DNA from: Metellina segmentata
Lineage: Eukaryota; Arthropoda; Arachnida; Araneae; Tetragnathidae
Direction: 5' to 3'
Assembly (NCBI GenBank): GCA_947359465.1
Contig: OX375872.1
Span: 85,881,819-85,945,818, forward strand
DNA: 64,000 nt
A program made the position numbers and the translations under genes. Positions 10,917 to 22,831 of the stretch are shown piece by piece. The stretch's first letter is position 1, and the number at the start of each line of letters is the position of its first letter. The notes below the pieces were generated by a model, which was not told where the DNA came from, made no database searches, and worked only from the letters and a program-made list of their open reading frames with translations.

Positions 10917-11868
10917 AAGTAGAACTCTCTCTCTCTCTCTTTCATTATCCAAGCCCCGATTAACCGAGTTTCCGCATTATCCGAAGTTCTAGAACGAGTG
11001 TGGGCACTATGTCCTTTACTGGTCTGGCTTAGTGGATGAATGGTTGGTTTGGGCTTTGTTGGACTAAATCCAAATTTAGCTAACCTGTGCCAACTCAAAA
11101 CAAAACATTCAATAATTTTTTTTTTCAATACCTATATTATTGCTGTTTCTGTACAGAAAAACATCCAATTACAGACAATAAAAATATATGAGCAGCCATT
11201 AAATACAAAAAAAAAAGACGCACAAATACAGTTTGATAAAACAAAACACTTAGCTGAAGCAGATTGCTTATTGAATTGAAATCGTTACAAATACATCAAC
11301 CTCCGAGAAAGAATCATACAATTAAAAAAAATCAAATTTTCTGTAAAATTGTTAGGTAAAGAATAACAAACGTAACAATATTAAAAACAGGATCAATCAT
11401 TTTTAAGTAAACAATCTGAAAACAAAATAAACACATCAAATACATGATAAAAGTAAATATATCAAAAGTATCTAATCATCAATACGAAGAATTAAACTGG
11501 AGTTAAAATTGCATTGATGTTAAAGATAAAATTATGTTGTCTGCGTGTTTAAAATGCTGCGAAACAGAAAACCTTTAAGGATGTTTTCAAGACATCTTAA
11601 AAGGTACTTAACTAACACGGTTAGATATATTGTAAAATTAGCACAATAAACACATACTGGGAAACAAATCCGAGTGTAGGTTGTTGTTAATCCTGGATCT
11701 ATGAAACTTTTACTAGCAATAGTTGTAACGTGTATAGTTCAGTAATATTTTTCTGTATTTCAAATAGGTTAATTAACAATAACTAATAGTAAAATTACTA
11801 CTTACTATATATTATTATACGAGGTGATACCGGTACACATTGACTCGAATAATCAAGGTTCTACTGTG
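10917..11868. mobile_element. Candidate pogo/Tigger-like non-autonomous element
   Basis: The left end has AAGTAGAACTCTC, then tandem ATTATCC/ATTAACC motifs (CATTATCCAAGCCCCGATTA, CGCATTATCCGAAG). The reverse complement of the right end reads CACAGTAGAACCTTGATTA, then CGAG. This style of terminus, CAGTAGAACC with repeated GATTATCCGA motifs, is known from pogo/Tigger-like elements. TA precedes the left end and follows the right. The interior is AT-rich and non-coding. The boundaries are approximate. Confidence 0.45.
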
Positions 11869-11869
11869 T

Positions 11870-12706
11870 AATGTAAAAGCGTATTGGTGAATTCCTTTAG
11901 TCAAAATTTTCTAAACTATCGAGGCTTTAGTTTAGAAAGGAATTTGAGGTAATGAACATGTGACAAGTGTCGATTCAATTATGTTACTCGAGTTCTTAGT
12001 TCAAATCTTGAGAGCTTACCGAAAAGTTTCATGTTAAATTTGTGTAAATATGTGCGAAGATCTTAAAAATTAATAAGTAAAGATTAGTTATAGTTGCTGG
12101 GTGTATCAAGATGAGTATATGGCTTAGAAAATTATTTAGAAATCCAAGCATGCCCATAAGGTGTTGTGAAGGAAATATTATTTCAAGCCATATTTATAGC
12201 ACCAAAACATGGCTCATTGTCTAAGAAATATCTTTCCAATTAAAATAACAAATAAAATCACTACATAGCATCATTAAAAATCTACGATTTGTATCAATTA
12301 ATTTACAAGAAAACGGTATAGTTTTTGAAATTTGATAACTTACGTATCGTCTACACGATAGCGAGCCCAAATGGGACACTTGGGCCATAAAAATCAACAC
12401 AATCAGTCTTCTCATGATGTGAAAGGTTTTAATGTTAAGCATTTCTAAGTCATCTATAATTAATTTTTCTTTGAGTCTTTTCATAAAAACAATGAGTTAT
12501 TCAAAGCAGAAACAGTTTTCAAAGGCATTATCGAAACCAAATTATAGAACTATACCCAGATATCGAATCGACTATTTTAACAAAGCTATTAAAAAACTCA
12601 ATTGAATTAGTGCACCCCCCGCCATATTATTAATAAATATAAAAATTCAAACTTACCACTTTTCTTAAAAATTGCACAAAAGCAATTGTTTTTAGTTTTC
12701 TTATTG
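11870..12706. other. Unannotated AT-rich interval
   Basis: I see no gene or repeat. Confidence 0.45.
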
Positions 12707-12992
12707 ATTTACTTTTATATTGACTAGATTGTAATTTCGACTTCTGCAAATATGTTTATTGGTAGTAATTACCTTGATACTTCTTTAAAACAAACCCGAC
12801 TTACCAACACAAAAAACCTAAATAGTATTCCTGAGTTTTCAGAATGTAATTTACTTTTATATTGACTAGATTGTAATTTCGACTTCTGCAAATATGTTTA
12901 TTGGTAGTAATTACCTTGATACTTATTTAAAACACAAACCCGACTTACCAACACAAAAAACCTAAATAGTATTCCTGAGTTTTCAGAATGTA
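12707..12992. repeat. Recent tandem duplication, 142-bp unit, two copies
   Basis: 12707-12848 and 12849-12992 are nearly identical. The differences I see are one substitution (CTTCTTTAAAA versus CTTATTTAAAA) and two extra bases in the second copy. The near identity suggests a young event or an assembly/polymorphism effect. Confidence 0.9.
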
Positions 12993-14475
12993 AGACACTA
13001 CAGTATTTTGAATTCATCTTAGCAATGAATGTCAAAACTAAACATTAAATGCAAATGAAATTTATAGTGCAAATATATGAAAATTGTAATGAGAAACGTA
13101 ATTCAATTTGATGTAAATGTTGTGTTAACAATTGTGTTGATTACCACAACAGAGTTGTAATGGTAGGTACCTTATTGACATTAACATGTTTGCATAGTGC
13201 TTAAAGAAATACAAAAATGATTTAAACGTTTAAACTACTGTAAAATAAATTAAATTATTCAATGGAGAAAAATAGATTTGTAATCGAAGTTCCTTTACAC
13301 TCTCAAAATGAGTTCAAATAAAGACAAACGTACGACGAACAGGAGTTGTTGATAGCTTTCATTATGGCTCTTTAAAAGGCTTGAGCTCCTTAATATCCTT
13401 TTCACGGAGTCGTTGTCTTACATGAAAGCTCCCGAAGGAGTATAATTCCTGATTTACATTAATAGGGAATATAAGAAGCTCTAAGATGGTGCAAAAATAT
13501 TCTAAAGTATCTATTGGGCTTTCAGACTTAGATCACCCATGGGATCAGCGGCGTTATTAAAAATAGGAATAAATATTATCGTAAATTCTCTAAATAAAAA
13601 ACAAATGTCGCTCTATTTCGTATATACCTACAAGGAGAAAAAATATATCTTAGTATAAATTTATCGCATAAAGATAAGAGCAGAGAACAGGATTTAATTT
13701 ATTTTAAAGTTGACGGAATTAGAGAGATAGAGAAGAGGTAGTCTACTAATTTAGAGTTCCATCAATTTTGTTGAAAAACTACTCTTCATTTAAGCTGTCA
13801 ATTGACTGCGACTTTCGTTGAAGAGTGATAACTGCGTTATGATTAAAAGTGTAGAATCATTGATGTCGATTAGAGCTGATTTTAAAGTTGTTTGTTCGTA
13901 CAGAAATCTTGACTGTCCGTTGAGTATTGCATGGATCATAACGGGTGGAAAACATACTTCGATATATTAAAATGAAATTATCCTGGTACGAATTCATAGT
14001 TCGACAGAAAAATTAGATTTAATAGCTTTTCGGACCTGTTGTAGAGGATATCTTCGAGCAGAAGTAATTAGTAATTGCAATTACACAAGATATTTCAATT
14101 TCTCCAGAATAGCATAAATAAATGTTTTCCGTTGCAATTTAGGAATAATTTCGCAAATAAATCCTTTGTGCCTTTGCCGATTTCAATTTAAATCGTTTCC
14201 CTTTGAGCATTAAAGTTGTTTTGGAGTTGCAGTTATTAAATATAAAAAGCAACTAGGTTCCAAGAAACATTTATATTATACTGCAAAACTAAGTCAGGTA
14301 CTTGAAGGCTAAGAAATCAACATTTGAATTCAGTAATTGGTTTTGCTAAATGAGAATATTTAAACAAACTTATTCATTATTTAATTCAAATAGAAATTTG
14401 AATACATTATAAATTACTCTAGAATGAATGATAATATATACTTGGATGGTATGTAGTTATTTAATTAACTATTGA
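12993..14475. other. Unannotated AT-rich interval
   Basis: No recognised gene or dispersed repeat. Confidence 0.5.
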
Positions 14476-15066
14476 TGGTAGGTTTATAGGTTTGGAAATG
14501 TTCCACCGAAGCATTCAAATATTATAAAGAATTCATTCGTTTGGTAGGTATTTAACCTTTATAGACTTATGCCGGTACAGCATTTGTACCATGATCGAGC
14601 CAAGAAAAAATTTAGACAGCGGCCACTACATCAGTTATACTTTCAAAGTTATAAGAATCGCGACAAGAAAGAATTTAGATTAGGGCCGTTACAGCAGTCG
14701 TACCTTGAAAGTTATAAGAATCGCTCCAAGAAAGAATCGCGCTTGTTATGTCTACAGCCGCAGTCAAAAGGTTAATGCACGTCGTAGTGGAGCAACACAG
14801 CAGGCTATTGGCGACCTAAAGGGAAGGTTCCGAGGGCAGTATCACCTAATTTTAAACCACGGTCAGATGACTAGGTAACACCTGAGCTGGAGTCCCATTC
14901 TCCAAACTTTCACACCATGCCAACGTGAGGACATTTGAGGCCCACGACAGATTTAAAGTGCTTCACCCCCCCCCCTCTTTGTACACGATGGTCTTTGGTT
15001 GGATTCGAACTTGCAACCCTCCGATTGCTAATCAGCTACTCTTTTAACCAGCCTACCACGCCCATA
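14476..15066 (-). repeat. SINE family 1, copy d, with long tail and internal minisatellite
   Basis: The tRNA-like head is best preserved here. On the minus strand from 15066 it reads GTGGTAGGCTGG (A-box region), GAGTAGCTGATTAGCAATCG and the B box GTTCGAATCC. The body ends near 14776. The long 3' extension shared with copy c lies at 14476-14555, separated from the body by a 63-bp-period minisatellite. A poly-C tract occurs near 14967. Confidence 0.75.
14569..14775 (+). repeat. 63-bp minisatellite that stays open in one frame
   Basis: The TACAG-type anchor recurs at 14576, 14627, 14690 and 14753, giving spacings of 51, 63 and 63 bp, all multiples of three. An ATG at 14569 opens 68 codons to TAA at 14773-14775. 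The peptide has a 21-residue repeat with the shared core SYKNR(D/S)KKE and is rich in K and R. I recognise no protein family. It is most likely repeat DNA that happens to be open. Confidence 0.6.
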
Positions 15067-15108
15067 TATTGTAGAAAAACAGCTGAGAAGTTGAAATAAA
15101 ATACTTAT

Positions 15109-15333
15109 TTAGCCCTCCTTGTGGTTGAATCGACGAGGTACCTCAGCATTAGCAGAAAGCTGCCCAGATCTTGATGGACTAAATATCTTGCCATTAGAGG
15201 AAGGCTGACCAAATATTGATCTCGTCATCATCAAAAGATTGGTATCCTCTTGATGACGAAATATCTCGTCATTAGTGAAAGTGAACATACCTTGATGGAC
15301 GAGATATTTCGTCGAAACCACTTGGAGGACTAA
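15109..15333 (-). mobile_element. TTAA-palindrome MITE, copy 3
   Basis: Begins TTAGCCCTCCTTGTGGTTG and ends CCACTTGGAGGACTAA. The palindrome cores are imperfect (GACGAGGTACCTCAG, GACGAAATATCTCGTC, GACGAGATATTTCGTC) and are separated by AGATCTTGATGGA spacers. Confidence 0.85.
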
Positions 15334-17802
15334 AAAATTAAGTTTGATATGTTATTGTACCTAAACATTAAAAAATTCACTTTATGAATCGAAATAAGAA
15401 TGCCAAATCTAGACTTTGAAATTTAATTTATAATTTAACTATACTTCATGGAACGTTAATTTTTCATTCATATATAAACTAGTAAACAATAAAACAAAAT
15501 GCAATTACGCCGAACCAGTGTGAAAGTACAGTGTTGTGTACTGACAGATAGCTTCGGCGACGCTTAAGACTGACAAAGAGTCCTGAAAAACAGAATCCGA
15601 AGAGTTTTCTCCCTTCAAAATCGGCGAGAAAAAGCGATAGTACTTAGAAAGATCGGATATATTACAAGTAGGTGCAAGAAAACTATAGCAGACACCACCC
15701 AAAACAATGAAAGAGAAGAGCGTACTTAGGGGGTTAATGTTCATCGAAAGGTTTTACTGTCATTACTGCAACATCAAAATTCCCTTTTGACAAGTATAAT
15801 TAATTAATATCGCTAAGAATAGCCGGAAAATGCCGTTATGATTGATAAACCGGCCGGAGTGCCGTTTTTTTCTGCCACTTATCTCTGATGCGCATTAAAC
15901 AAATAAATGTACTATCAATGCTTGCCTACAAGAAAATCGATGCTATCAATATTTCAGACTCCAGCCATTTGCGTAGTGTTATTGACAGTCGTAGTGCGAA
16001 CGCTTTAGCTTTAAGTAGTTGGGTCAGGTCGACCACGCAACCGATGGTATTGATTCTGGTGTTTGTCTGCTCTTGGGGAGATGCTGGCGGCTAAGGAAAG
16101 TAAGATATTCATTATCTGTTGCTTTCAATATGCAAAAGAGCGCATCTTTTCTTGATGGATCGCTGTTATGAAATATAAATGAATGCGCAAACATTTACGG
16201 TGGATTTACCCGCACTAGGGTAATTATCGAGGGGTAAGACCTGCAACGAAAGAAAGTTGTCCAAAGAAACTCATCAAAACAAGTTTTGATCGCGGCGATT
16301 AATACTCGACTGTTAACTAGGCGGCTTTTTCGAGATTCATTTGTCACGCGTTTGTTTTGCCATTATTTCTCGGGATTTGCTCGGCTAATCGTTAGGATGA
16401 GAATGGCGTTCTTGTTATCAAATTATGTCGTGGCATTTATCAAATTCTCTTTGCTTAAACATCTTTTGAGTATAAAAGATAAATTACACCTTGTAATGGT
16501 AGGCATAAGCACGGTAATGATTCAAAGACTAGAGGATTGTGCCGTGGTTTATGTGAAGGGCCTTATTATCCCCTTGAAAACCGCCCATTTTAACGTCTGA
16601 TTTTGAGTTAAAGTTGTCATTTTTTGATAAGCTGAAACTATTAATTACGAGAGGCTTTTTTTTGTAAAGCCTCTCAAGATGTCTGCACTATTTTGGTGGA
16701 AGAACTTGCTTCCCTGTACATAATTACGTAATGGGTAAGCGGAAGGGAAATTCTAGTCTTTCGGTGGTTTGTTTGTTTACATTGAAAATCCCTCTCATCC
16801 TGGCAGGCCTTACAATTATTTTTTACTAAAACATAATTATTGCATTGTTATCTAAGTTATTAAGTATTTATGAGCTGTTTTAATAAGTATTTTAGCTTAC
16901 ACCGTTACATTGTTTATCACTTCTATATTTTTAGTATTGAAGGACTGAACCTCTGAAATATGGCTCTGGAAAAACTGTGACGTGTGTTTGAAAGTCTATC
17001 CATTCAATTTGGGGACAGGTTAAACAAAAACAATATGTTACCACAGTTGGCGTCTATAGCACGGATTGTGATTCTAGGTTCATCTTTCGGTGCCAGAACA
17101 TAGATTACGAGTTGGCGAACTTCAGAGACGGGATTACGAGTTGGCACTTGTGGCGCTAGCCACACATTTTATATATATCAACACTTTCCCCTGAAGAACT
17201 CACTGTCGTTTTAGGAATGGACTTCCCAAGTAATCTGCTTTCTCATCAAAGTCGCCTTTTATCCTGTCATGAGTACTTACATAATCTTCTTTCGTTTTTT
17301 TCTTTCATCTTTTCTAAATATTCATCTTTTCCCCTTTTCGCTGCTGTAGTTGTTAAAAACGGTAATGAAATAAATTTCTCGCATGTCTTATGTAATGAGA
17401 TTTGGTTTGTCCTTCCATCATTTTATGCTATATAAGGTCTTATTAAACCTTTTTATTTTATTACTGTATCGATGTAGTAGCACAAGAGGTAATTTAGTTG
17501 TCTATCAAGAAATATTTTATCTGGGACTTGACAGAAATAGTAGGTTGAGGAATAGCCTAATACGGAAAACAATCGTATTGTTGAATATCAGAACATAACG
17601 TAAACCATACTGAGACGCTTACGTATCCAAAAGAAAATCTTAGATGACGAACTTTCATCATCACTATTTGTATCACGATTGTAGAAATAAAAAATTTAAA
17701 ACAGAAATTTAAAAATGTCTTTACTTACTAGAATCATCAAGAGTATAGAGTTAAAATGAGGTAATATTGTGAAATAAAAAATTTATTTATTTGTAAATAT
17801 AT
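15334..17802. other. Unannotated interval with a higher-complexity block
   Basis: About 15500-16620 is less AT-rich and free of recognised repeats. It contains open stretches (for example 104 codons at 16286-16600), but that one starts at TTG and I recognise no motif. It is a candidate conserved non-coding or exonic block; the rest is AT-rich. Confidence 0.4.
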
Positions 17803-17870
17803 ACTCACTTTTAAATATGAACATTACTACAAAATACTCATTTTTAAATATGAGCATTGCTACAAAATAC
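17803..17870. repeat. Short tandem duplication
   Basis: CTCACTTTTAAATATGAACA... is followed by CTCATTTTTAAATATGAGCA..., both ending TACAAAATAC. Two units of about 34-35 bp. Confidence 0.75.
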
Positions 17871-17895
17871 TTATATTTTACAATACGAATAACTA

Positions 17896-18772
17896 TATAA
17901 ATAAAATCTCGTTAAGACGAATTTCACGTAAAAATTTTGTTTAACCGTAGCTCATGTTCCGAATTCAGAAAGCAGGATTATTTTAACAATAAAATAGCAT
18001 ATTTATGTATTTACTTTCCTTACTGAACAATTATTGGTTCAGATAAATGGTATTCATTACAAAGATTATATATATTATTCTTTGTTATATATGATTCTAG
18101 ATTATACAGATAATTCTGATGATTACACACATTATTTCTGACTACCAGAATATTTCATAATCACGATATACTGTCTTGAAATAGTTCAGCTATCAATTTT
18201 CGTATTTTGCTTTTTTCTTGTCTTTCTTAAGGACAATCTTTGATGTGGTCAGCGTAGTTTAATTGAGCAACTAAATTTCAAAGCCTAACAAAAATCGCCG
18301 AACAGCAGTAAACCAGCATTAACTTCTTTTAAAAAAGACACACTTCTTCCTTTGTCGTCACGCATTTTCTTTCTGCCTTCACTTTCTTTCACAAATAAAT
18401 CTTCTATAATTTTGGGGTCATTTAGTGGTTTTGATAATACGATTGAAAACAATCCGGTCGCCCTTAAGTTTCCAAAATGTATTTGTATTAACCTGAGATT
18501 AATATAACCCGAATTCTTCTTAAGTAGGTATTTTTTATTAACGTCGGACTGGAGCAACACAACGAGCTATTGGTGATGGTTCGGGATCAAACTCGAAGGT
18601 AAAGATCCGAAGACAACACCACGTAAATTCTAATCACGGTCAGGTGATGACCGAATTCTTCTTAAGCGAATGAATTAATATTATTTGCATATACATTTTA
18701 AAGGGGAGTGGAATTCAGTTCGTATTATCAGTATTTTGTACTAAGCGAGTTCGTCTTAATAAGGTTTGACTG
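17896..18772. mobile_element. Candidate pogo-like non-autonomous element carrying a SINE
   Basis: The left end has AAAATCTCGTTAAGACGAAT. The reverse complement of the right end has CAGTCAAACCTTATTAAGAC, then GAACTCGCTTAG. The inverted similarity (TTAAGACGAA shared) and the CAGT-type terminus resemble pogo-like elements. The left boundary is uncertain and the interior encodes nothing I recognise. Confidence 0.35.
18525..18650 (-). repeat. SINE family 1, copy e, with 16-bp target-site duplication
   Basis: A 5'-truncated copy (AACGTCGGACTGGAGCAACA, GGTTCGGGATCAAACTCGAA) is flanked by identical CCGAATTCTTCTTAAG at 18509-18524 and 18651-18666. The duplication is that expected from target-primed reverse transcription and fixes both boundaries. 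Confidence 0.9.
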
Positions 18773-19394
18773 TTCTAATTTTTAAATATAAAAACATATA
18801 CACTTTTTCGCTATCATTTCATTCTAAGAGACAGGATCTTCTGTAAAGCTTGGAAACTACGACTATAATGCTTTGTCTTAGAATAATAGCAGTCCGTGAC
18901 TTAGAATGAGATGAACCAAACAATACAATCAATTACGAAACCGTCACTTAATGCGTAGAAGTGGGGTGTGTCTGAAAGGGGCATTGTTAAAGACAGCTTT
19001 TCATCCCGCGTACACAATTTTTGTGATTTACGGTCTGGGTTCTTTATTAATACTGATTGTATGATACTGTAGGATGTTTCCTCTGCGAAGAAAAACAAAA
19101 CGAATGACGGGCTGACGAGAACAAAGAGGGGACACTGGGCAAATATTTTTGGTGGCTAAACAACTAACTCTCTTTCTCTCCCTCCTCTCTCCCTATAGGC
19201 AACTAGTTACAACCTTAAAGGTATTTTTCAGCTGATCTTCTTTTTTTTTTTTTTCGGTTTCTTTATATATAGATTGAAAAATGTATGTATATAACACAAA
19301 ACCGTTGAGAATGCATAAAGCAATGGCCAGCTTTTGTTTTATTGTGCGGGAATAAAACTTTTCAAGAAGTTAACAGTCGTGCCGCTTTACATGA
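18773..19394. other. Unannotated interval
   Basis: Short CT-rich and T-rich runs near 19170-19255; no gene recognised. Confidence 0.45.
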
Positions 19395-19950
19395 GGTTTG
19401 GAAAACATTTGCCCAAATTGTAAAAGTTTGTAAAAAGACCCCCCCCCCTTAAAAAACATTTTTGTCAAAGAATATGAAATCGGAAATGCCGAGTTTAGGT
19501 GGTAGAGAGCGCTGTTTAAGTCAGACGATAACATGATTTTTGTGGTTTAAGACGTCATTACCTGGTTGGATTTTCAACGGTAAGCTCCGAATTCGTGTAG
19601 CGATGCACGGCGTTGAAAATTCAAGCGAGGAACGACGCATCGGTCTTTATACAGTGTGCTTCGAAACTATCTGGCCAAATTGTGAAGAATGGTAGATAGA
19701 CCAAAAGGAAACATTTTGTCTTAGGAGGGACAGTTTAGGTCAGTCAACAACATAGTTTCTGTGTGCGGAATTCGTGAAGCGATGCATGTCTTTGAAAATC
19801 AGAGTGGAGAATGACTTGTTATGCCATAGAAACGGTGTTATCGACTGACCTAAACAGCGTCCTATACCACCTAAATACGGCATTTCCAGACACCCGATCT
19901 TTGATAAAAAGTTTTAGTTTGGTCAGATATCTTCGAAACACTTTGTATGC
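19395..19950. repeat. Complex inverted-repeat element of unknown family
   Basis: 19482-19524 (GGAAATGCCGAGTTTAGGTG..., CGCTGTTTAAGTCAG) pairs with the reverse complement of 19852-19894. Inverted similarity continues outward (TTTTTGTCAAAGA at about 19461 versus TTTTTATCAAAGA on the other strand at about 19900). Internal direct repeats share GAATTCGTG(T/A)AGCGATGCA at about 19588 and 19770. It resembles a foldback or MITE-like element about 550 bp long, without coding capacity. Confidence 0.6.
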
Positions 19951-21765
19951 TCCAGCTTGTATGCTGCACCTTGTATGTATCAAAAGCCTACACAAAATAA
20001 GCGGACTTATTTGAGGGAATGATAACTGTAAGTTTAGGTAAAATTAAATATAAAATTTCAAGGAGAAATTGTTTGTGAAAGTTTGAAGCTTTAGATGTAA
20101 AAGGGCTCCTGCTGAATCCTGGTAGTTAAAAAGATACTTTTAAATTCAAGTTTTGCTGTTAAACAGCTTTTAGTATCCAGTGCCCGATTAAGTATTTTAA
20201 ATAATAATTTGTTCATTCAATGGGTAAAATACTTAAAGATCAAAGATATTAGGGATTAGTGTTGTTCCTAATTATAGTACTATCTCAAGTGTGAGAATTT
20301 TTCATTACTTTTTATACTTAGAATTGTACTAGAGTGAAAGTGTATTACTTATTACTTAATCCTCTTGGCACCCATTTTTTAAAATTTACAACAAAATCCC
20401 CAATTATTTTTCTTTTATACACTCTAATTATAATCACTATTCATTACTCGATGGAGTGCCAGACATGTTTTCTTCAAACAATATCGTTGCATTTCTTTCT
20501 CAGAAGCTTTTAGCCCGCTCTAATTGTTTCGCATATGATCTACTCTCTTTCGTTATTTACAATTTGTCTTAGTTATGATATGTTACATTATATTTCAAGG
20601 GCTTCGAGCAACATAATGATAGGCCACGAAATTAAAACACAATAATCAAGAGGACCAAAAGCATTCTTATTGTTTAAATGAGTACGTAATACTTTTCAAT
20701 GTTTAAGATAACACGACCTCTTAAATAGTGGATAAAGCACTATATTTCAGGAATTTTTTTAAATTTAAAATTTGCTAGTCTGATAAATTTGAAAAGTGAC
20801 TTTCAGTATGTACCACTACATCCCTTCATTTAATAAATCAGCTTTTCAAAATATAGTCACAAGACTCATGACTGTTTCGTTTAAATATGACATGTACACT
20901 ACATTTGGAATTTCATTTATATTTGAAACGTACATACATTTCGAAATACCCTACATATTCTTACTCGTAGATTCTGAGCATACATTATCAATATTTTACC
21001 AACAACGCGGAATAAAGAATTACTTTTTTCTTAAATGTAAGTGATGGATTAAGCAAATTCATTTCGATATTCGTTTCCATTTACTTTGGGTCCGAGAGGC
21101 GCAAATTTATGCATTTTCTCGCTTCTAGATGCACGGCTGAATCCGCTTGAAGAATTAGGACAGCAATTAGACTGATTGATTCGGACAGTTTTTATGTAGT
21201 TGGGCTTAAGCCAAGAACTCAACAACCAGCTCATATCATGCTGTGACTATAACGTGACTGATGTACGAAAATTCTGTTAGAGTGGGGTAGAAGTGAAACC
21301 TTCTCAGCAAATAAGTGAGATTTCCATTCGTGTTGGTGATATGTCCGAGACCATCTGCATTTGGGCTGAAATATCTAGCATGTTGAAATGTAAATGTGAC
21401 AATTATTATAATTTTGACAGATCGGAATTGATGATTCGCAAGTGTTTCTTCTCCTTTTCGTGTTACAATACATGTAAGTTCCATACTGGGTTGCAAAAAG
21501 TATGTGGGTTAAGTGCTGCTCTGTGATCAATTGGAAAATGAATAAGGTTTTTTAGCAAAACGTATTCAGTTTTCTGGAAAAATAAGGTGTTTTGCATTCA
21601 CTAAGTGGAGAAAATGGATGTAGTTCCATCTGAAAAGATTTAAAAAAAAATTATAGTGTATACCATACTGCCGGCCATCGGAACATACAACACCATGAAT
21701 GACAAGATATATCAAAGCCATATTTATTATAAAGAACACATTCAACAAGGGTGAAATGATTGAAA
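19951..21765. other. Unannotated AT-rich interval
   Basis: No recognised gene. Weak TTAATCCTCTTGG (20359) and CAAGAGGACC (20649) ends were considered and not accepted as an element. Confidence 0.45.
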
Positions 21766-22340
21766 TTACAGCTCCCTTCTACATTCGAATTGCAAAGAAA
21801 TCATTTTTTTTGTGCCTGCTTCTGCATGTTTCGGCATTGCAATGGATGTGTGTTTGGGGTATGCTCGTCCATGGGTCTGCTTCCAAACGTTGAAAAAGTT
21901 AGTCTGGCGTAGATGCTGGGGTCTGCGGTGTTCTGGTAGTTGGACTAGCTTCGACAAGACGTGTTTGATGAATGACAGATCTGGTGGACAGGCAGGCCAT
22001 CGAAGAATTGAAACCTGGTGGACATTGAGAAATTGTTAGATGTTGATTTCTCGACGTTCTTGATGTTGCAGTACGATCCATAATAGCCATGCGCACAAGG
22101 TGTTTATCCTCTCATATTATAGTGAACGAGGCTTCTGAAAGCATTCACGTCAAACGATTCGTGCTTCTACACCCGCCGATTCTATATTCGCATCACTGTG
22201 GCTTGATTTCATCCAACACAAGAACCGATTCCTCGAAAGGATAACCCGTAGACTCGATGAGCTACTATTCTTAATCTGTCAAACTCAGAAGAGTGCTAAT
22301 ATCAGTGCGGTATTTTTGACGAGGCAAATTTAAGCTTCAT
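21766..22340 (-). pseudogene. Tc1-like transposase remnant, internally deleted
   Basis: On the minus strand the block VRMAIMDRTATSRTSRNQ (about 22100-22040) matches the second helix-turn-helix region typical of Tc1-like transposases. It is followed almost directly by WPACPPDLSFIKHV (about 22000-21950), a decayed form of the WPxxSPDLSPIEHVW block around the last catalytic residue, with Lys in place of Glu. Most of the catalytic core between them is missing, and stops and frame changes are frequent. The ends were not resolved. Confidence 0.7.
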
Positions 22341-22465
22341 ATACACACAAGAACAGAGAGAAAACACAGCATGAATACTTAAAACCGGTTCTCTGATCAA
22401 CCTTTTTATACTGTTCACAGATGCGTTACTGACACACATGATGTGCCCATACTCTCCAGTGGTAA
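22341..22465. other. Spacer between Tc1 remnant and repeat C
   Basis: No distinct feature; it may be an extension of either neighbour. Confidence 0.4.
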
Positions 22466-22468
22466 TCA

Positions 22469-22600
22469 CTTGCATATCCTTTTATTATGTATGCAAAGTG
22501 CAAATTTCAAGGCTATTGGATGCTTCCTTCATGATGTTACATTTTTGATAGCCAACAGTGCATTTTAATAAATTGATTTAATTCCTAATTATTAACAAGT
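22469..22600 (-). repeat. Repeat C, copy 2
   Basis: Reverse-complement match to 2315-2448 over about 130 bp, followed 30 bp later by a TTAA-palindrome MITE as in the first copy. Confidence 0.75.
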
Positions 22601-22629
22601 AATTTAAAGATAGAGTTGTTGATGGTTTT

Positions 22630-22831
22630 TTAACCCTCCAAATATTTTCAACAAGATTTATCGCCCATCAAGATGTGAGCGATTTTATTAATGACGAGAT
22701 ATATCGTCATCAAGACACTAGAGTTTTTGATGATGATAAGATTAGGAACTGGTAAGTTTTCTTCTAATGACGAGATATCTCGTCCATCAAGAGCTCAGTT
22801 TTGCCAATGACGAGATACATCGTGGAGTTAA
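22630..22831 (+). mobile_element. TTAA-palindrome MITE, copy 4
   Basis: Begins TTAACCCTCCAAATATTTTC. A perfect GACGAGATATCTCGTC lies at 22769-22784, with variants at about 22695 and 22807 and spacers CATCAAGA.... The right end is decayed (GGAGTTAA). Confidence 0.8.

Noticed and set aside
16286..16600. 104-codon open frame
   Set aside because: It starts at TTG and has no recognisable motif or exon boundaries.
20357..20660. Another TTAA element with ends TTAATCCTCTTGG and CAAGAGGACC
   Set aside because: The inverted match is about 9 bp, there is no TTAA on the right, and no second copy was found.
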